DNA of 64,000 nucleotides from assembly GCA_007258455.2 (NCBI GenBank), contig VDFB02195988.1, positions 1-64,000 on the forward strand, written 5' to 3'. The DNA is from Sequoia sempervirens. Lineage: Eukaryota; Streptophyta; Pinopsida; Cupressales; Cupressaceae. Position 1 is the first letter of the stretch, and each line of letters starts with the position of its first letter. Of the stretch, positions 59,691-64,000 are shown in pieces. A model generated the notes under the pieces. The model saw nothing but the letters and a program-made list of their open reading frames with translations, searched no databases and was not told the DNA's origin. The position numbers were made by a program, and so were the translations under genes.

Positions 59691-62513
59691 AGGTTGAATG
59701 AGGTCATTAAAGTAACAATTAGTGAAGAGATGCATGAAGTGCACAGGTTCATATAGAAGAAAGTATTGTGCCTTTTAAAGTTATGTGTGACCGTGTGAAT
59801 AAAATGATAGAACATGATGGGAACTCAATTGGTGCTTGTAAAAGTCTTTATAACCTATCAAAGAGATCATGGAGGATAGTCAATACTTAGGAATGTTGTT
59901 TTTCCAAGTAAGTATGACAATGATATGACAAACAGAGGGTGGATCAAAGCTAACATTAAGAGAAGATCTAGGACTATTTTGATAAACACAATGAACAAAA
60001 GAAAGATAGTATATTGGCTCCAGCATACCTAAAAGACATGCTAAAATGCAAATGCAAATGATTAAAATATGAGGAAAGAAGGTCTTAATGATGATGACAT
60101 GTGTCAAATAATTATCTTGGAAGTTCTCCCACACCCTCTTAAGTCTCCTAACCATTTCAAATTCCTCACACATGCCATAAAAACATGGAGATGGAGATTG
60201 CAATAGTTGGGGAGTTTTATTGGCCAACTATAGACAAGTTGCAAGCATATAAGGTAGTTGGGAGGATACATATAGTTGTTTTAGATACCTAGGGGAGAGT
60301 TGAATCAATCCAAAATCTTTGCAAGCATCTAGGACCTCATGGTAGACACATAAGAGGAGGATTTTGACCTAATAATAAGGAAAACATTTGTCATTCTCAC
60401 AATGTAAGACATTTTCCAAGTTTGCAAGGTACAATTTGAAGACAAAAAGGCACACCTAGTTTCATTTTAAGGCATTTCTTGCGTTCTTGGCTAAAGATTG
60501 TAACTTAGAAAAAGTTCTCTTTGGTCATATTGTTTATTGTAACTCAAAAAATTAATCTTGAGATTGAAAAGAATTGTAATACTTCACTTTTCAAGCATCT
60601 TCAATCAAATCAAATCATTTTTAGGCTGTATGTAAAGTTGTAAGGCATCTTTATCAATGGAAAGCAAGTTTTCACCTTCATTGTACTAGTTCATATTGTG
60701 TGTTGATTATTTTTATACAATTTTCCTATGTTTTATACTAAAACCTCTAAATCACGCACATGATTAAACACATGCAAAACTTGAAACTTTCTTCTTTATG
60801 TGTTGGTTACTAGTTAGAAAAAAACTAGACTAGCCGATTCAGTTGTGAAAAGAACTCATTTTCCTTCTACAATGGTAGAGATAGGTCACATTCTTGAAAA
60901 TAGCTTAGAACATAAGGTAGAACAACAGAGTTGTGTGACAAGAAACGTCTTTTCATTGAGCATTGTATGCAAAGGAGTCTAAACATTTAGTCTTCAATAT
61001 TTTGGTGCATCACTATCCATAGTTTTTAGTTTCAAATTTTCAATTCTCTATCTCTTTTCCATGGTATAAATAGTTATATTAGATTAGAAAAAACTCAAAA
61101 TTAGGAGAAAGCATAGAGGGAAGCAACCCTCTTTAGAGGTTGATCTCCATCATCTAAGCCCACACTCAAGGAGATCATCCCATGTTTCATGAGGTGTTTG
61201 AGTGATTATATCAGGTCAACAAGGGTGCACACTTCTGTGACAATAGTTGATGATAATGTTATGAGGCCCGAAAATCCTACTTTGGCTACTCAATATGATG
61301 TTATAAACCACAAATCCAAGGGTCTAATCAGTTGGTGCTTGGTAGACACTATACTGATCGATGTCCATGAAGAAACCTTTGCATAAAAAATACGGAAGAA
61401 ACTAGGTGAGATGTTTTTGTATTAAAGCTAGTAAAGAATATAAAACTAGTGTGATCCTATATGCATTATCCTAAGAGTCCAAACTTTATTTGTATTTTAT
61501 CCATTCTTAAATATTTGTGTTAAATATTTCGGTATGAAAATGACCCCAAAATGTTTAATTAATTTTGGGTTGAAGGCTTCTCCTTTCCTACAAATTATTT
61601 GCTAACTATATACGTGATGTGTTAATTTGTGTGCTATGTGTTGTATAAAAGGAAAAACCTTAATTCATTATTGACAATCCAAAATTTAAGGTGTAGACAA
61701 CATCTATCATCTAGAGAGAATTGTTACATATTGTATTATCTTTAAAGCATAGCATCAGTCGACTGATGACATCAATAGTTACAAATGACTAAGCATATTG
61801 CATGATTACTTCACATGTCTTCAATCTTATCAAAACTAACATGGGGAGAAGATCTTTGCTTAGTAAAATTTCCAAATGTGTTCATCAACATCACCTATTT
61901 TCAAACATTTACATATAAATTCTAGATAATACAATAACTAGCTCCAAGCAAGAAAAAATACATAGATCTTTTCCTTATGACAAAATTTGAATGCATGAAC
62001 AAAATTTAAATTTGTGGGTGTAGAAATGATCCGAAGCAAGACATAACAATTTTAGTAGTCTGATAAAAATCATCCAACAAATTAGTGCTCTATTATAATG
62101 ACAAATCAATTAGTGACACTTGTCATAACCAAATTAACCAATTCTTAAAAACATTTCCAGTCTTGAGACTTTAAATCAACTAATCATCTATCAAGTCTTT
62201 TTTCTAACAAATTATTGCTCATCAATATTTAACAAATATTTGTTCTAAGGAACAACTTAGCTTCAACCATACTAGTCATGGTTATTCTAGATACAAATCA
62301 ATCTTTAAACAAACATAAATTAATTATAATCTTCATTGACCCAACAAAATTGCAAAACATACAATTTGGAAGAATCTATTGATGTCCAACTACTTATTAC
62401 AATCTAAGTTATGAGATCTGGAAATTGCAAGTATCATGATACTAAACAGTCAATGACGTCAACAAGATTGGAAGCCTGCACAGCAATATGCGCATCTTCG
62501 GTGATAGCAAACT
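59691..62513. other. Unassigned repeat-like DNA
   Basis: Nothing is recognisable. ORFs at 59,880-60,227 (minus) and 61,189-61,386 (plus) are short and show no motif. No RNA gene or element boundary can be supported in this 2.8-kb stretch. Confidence 0.45.
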
Positions 62514-62814
62514 TGTTAATATTAAAATGAGCAAAGAAACGAAAAATAAAAATAGAAATTAAGAACAAGACACGAGAGACAAATTTTATAGTGGTTCGGC
62601 AATTAGCCTACATCCACTTTCAACAGCAGGGAAATCACTTTATTAATTCTTAATCTAATTACATATTCAACACAGCAACAGTACTTATAAAATGGTCTCC
62701 ACTTGAATAAATAGAAAAATCAGTCTATGAAAGAAACTTGCCAATTCAGGCAAAAAGCATCCTTATCCGATTTGTTTGAGAATCTTGCCAATTTGGGCTT
62801 CACCAAACCCAACA
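62514..62814 (-). repeat. Copia-type LTR (301 bp), minus strand
   Basis: On the minus strand it begins TGTTGGGTTTGGTGAAGCCC and ends ATTTTAATATTAACA. Directly upstream is a typical copia polypurine tract, CTTCAAGTGGGAGAT (62,829-62,815), with an earlier similar tract CTTGAAGTGGGGGAGAT (~62,862-62,846). Within it, GCCGAACCACTATAAAATTT supplies a TATA box (62,584-62,590) in the usual context of plant copia LTRs. The flanking 5-mers differ (AAACT left, ATCTC right), so this is the 3' LTR of an element running off the right side of the window and not a solo LTR. Confidence 0.8.
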
Positions 62815-62868
62815 ATCTCCCACTTGAAGACCAAATTGCTGCTCAAAGATCTCCCCCACTTCAAGGAT

Positions 62869-63816
62869 TTACATCAGCCACAATGAAGATTTGAGCTTTG
62901 CCAAAAGTTGTTCACGAATGCTTCGAATCAGTCTCTGCCAAGGCACATCTGAGTTAATAACACTTAACAACATATCATCAGCAACCTCAAAACTATAAAC
63001 AATCCCCACTTCATTTATTCTTGACTTAAACGCGCGGTCAACGATTTCGTGAGGAAACACAACCTCATCTTCATTATCGACAAACGCACTGTGATCCATC
63101 TGCACATACACAAGTGCAATCCCCTCATACGCACCACTAAAATTCTTCACACAAATAACGGCTTTAACCGTTTGCTTCAAAAAATCTTCAAAAATCACCT
63201 CCATCCCTTCTACGATCTTATCTTGATTTTCCTCCATATTCATAATCTCTTTCCACATTTTTGCTATCCTATCAGCAACTATCTCACAGAACGATTCTTC
63301 CTCGACATCTTCTTCTGGGATCTTTAACCAGCACAGAAAAGCAAACACGTCATTCACACCATATGTCTCGGCCTCCCATTTTAACAAATTGTAACGGCAT
63401 GCACTGAAGAGCTGTGGGGCAAAAAGTTTCAAAAAACTGTCATGAGTAGACCATCTTGACAAAGTGGAAAGGTATTTACTTAGGAAGCGGTGGCCAAAAG
63501 CTTTCAAAGCTAAAGAGTCCATTTCATTAAAACCTTCGTTCTCTTTGATCCAATGTCTGCCCCCGACGCTATCTCCTCTTTGCTCTGCCCCCGACGCTAA
63601 GATCGCCTCTGTCTCCTTCTTCAGCCCCGTGAGAAACTCGTCCAGCTTCCCTAAGCGGCTGAGGATGTTGGAGACGCCTACGAATTTCTGAATGTAGCAC
63701 CAACTCACCCACTCACAGGTACTTAGCCTCACTCCGATCGGGCTGCACTCAGTCCGCATTTTGTGCGTGGGGACCTCCTTCCGTGCCTTACTCTGCTCGA
63801 GATGGGGCAGCGGCAT
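62869..63816 (-). CDS. Uncharacterised 315-aa protein next to an LTR
   Basis: This is an uninterrupted minus-strand frame from the ATG at 63,816 to a TAA. Its composition is balanced and protein-like, with a helical, Leu-rich segment (SRLGKLDEFLTGLKKETEAI), then LALKAFGHRFLSKYLSTLSR, KLFAPQLFSACRYNLLKWEA and an acidic stretch (MNMEENQDKIVEGMEVIFED). There is no signal peptide, membrane span or catalytic motif I recognise, and I cannot name a family. An in-frame TAA lies just before the ATG, so this start or an upstream exon is used. The stop codon is about 40 bp from the polypurine tract of the LTR at 62,514-62,814, where a retroelement's last coding region would end. It may be a captured host gene or an unusual element protein. 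Confidence 0.6.
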   Translation of the reverse strand: MPLPHLEQSKARKEVPTHKMRTECSPIGVRLSTCEWVSWCYIQKFVGVSNILSRLGKLDEFLTGLKKETEAILASGAEQRGDSVGGRHWIKENEGFNEMDSLALKAFGHRFLSKYLSTLSRWSTHDSFLKLFAPQLFSACRYNLLKWEAETYGVNDVFAFLCWLKIPEEDVEEESFCEIVADRIAKMWKEIMNMEENQDKIVEGMEVIFEDFLKQTVKAVICVKNFSGAYEGIALVYVQMDHSAFVDNEDEVVFPHEIVDRAFKSRINEVGIVYSFEVADDMLLSVINSDVPWQRLIRSIREQLLAKLKSSLWLM

Positions 63817-64000
63817 GTGTTAATCAACATCAAAGGGAGCCATCCAGCAACCGGAATTCAACGACAATCTCAGAGGAGCCGATCTGCATTTTATTAACAA
63901 AAGTGCATTTCTTGGAGGAACACAAACTGGTTTTCCCTCATGCGACCGCTCCCTTCCATTGCAACTCTCCTTAATATCGTTCACCGCACAAACCTTGTGG
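63817..64000 (-). other. Upstream region of the 315-aa ORF, to the window edge
   Basis: The minus strand contains a short ATG frame (from ~63,960) that stops after about 20 codons, and no TATA box or splice acceptor that I can defend. The window ends before a 5' LTR or upstream exon could be seen. Confidence 0.4.

Noticed and set aside
1..64000. tRNA genes and active rRNA operons
   Set aside because: Apart from the 18S fragment, no cloverleaf or rRNA match was noticed by eye. A tRNAscan run would be needed to exclude tRNAs fully.

Overview
The window reads as nuclear DNA from a seed plant with a very large, repeat-filled genome. I infer a gymnosperm: the sequence is AT-rich, the retroelements are old and heavily decayed, insertions are nested several levels deep, and host genes are nearly absent. 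No prokaryotic signals are present. Almost every short ORF is chance translation of repeat DNA. No species can be named from the sequence alone.

The main architecture is one deep nest of mobile elements. (1) An inverted-repeat DNA element has its two ends at about 2,581 and 58,687. (2) It is split by a Tat-like Ty3/gypsy retrotransposon at 4,192-57,642, with LTRs at 4,192-5,438 and 56,415-57,642 and an ATAAT duplication. Its decayed gag and protease remain on the left (5,461-7,270), and its RT, RNase H, second RNase H and integrase on the right (52,085-56,058). (3) Among the DNA between those halves lies a Ty1/copia-like, gag-only LTR element at 19,913-41,548, with 250-bp LTRs, a TTAAT duplication and an intact 334-codon gag-like ORF. 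(4) Inside that element is a large inverted repeat with ~1.9-kb arms (20,684-~22,497 and ~32,055-34,010). (5) Inside its loop is a 5.2-kb LTR-type insertion (22,902-28,123) with an ATTTC duplication; it carries a broken host-like coding fragment and a 125-bp 18S rRNA fragment. A related LTR-type unit occupies 34,728-~39,501.

The rest of the gypsy interior holds a CYP86-clan cytochrome P450 pseudogene (44,144-45,480, minus), a 5'-truncated LINE almost head-to-head with it (45,590-47,310), an antisense L1-type LINE fragment (29,340-31,060), two ~1-kb TIR elements of one family (13,504-14,470 and 35,085-36,079), a 2-kb purine/pyrimidine foldback palindrome (16,730-18,721), a 199-bp hairpin MITE built from an iterated AATTCACCG motif (48,507-48,705), and several tandem arrays.

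Right of the nest, 58.7-62.5 kb is mostly unrecognised repeat DNA with a 395-bp tandem duplication. At the right edge a clean 315-codon minus-strand ORF (62,869-63,816) lies about 50 bp upstream of a polypurine tract and copia-type LTR (62,514-62,814). It is the only ORF here that looks like an intact non-retroelement protein, and it may have been captured by that element.
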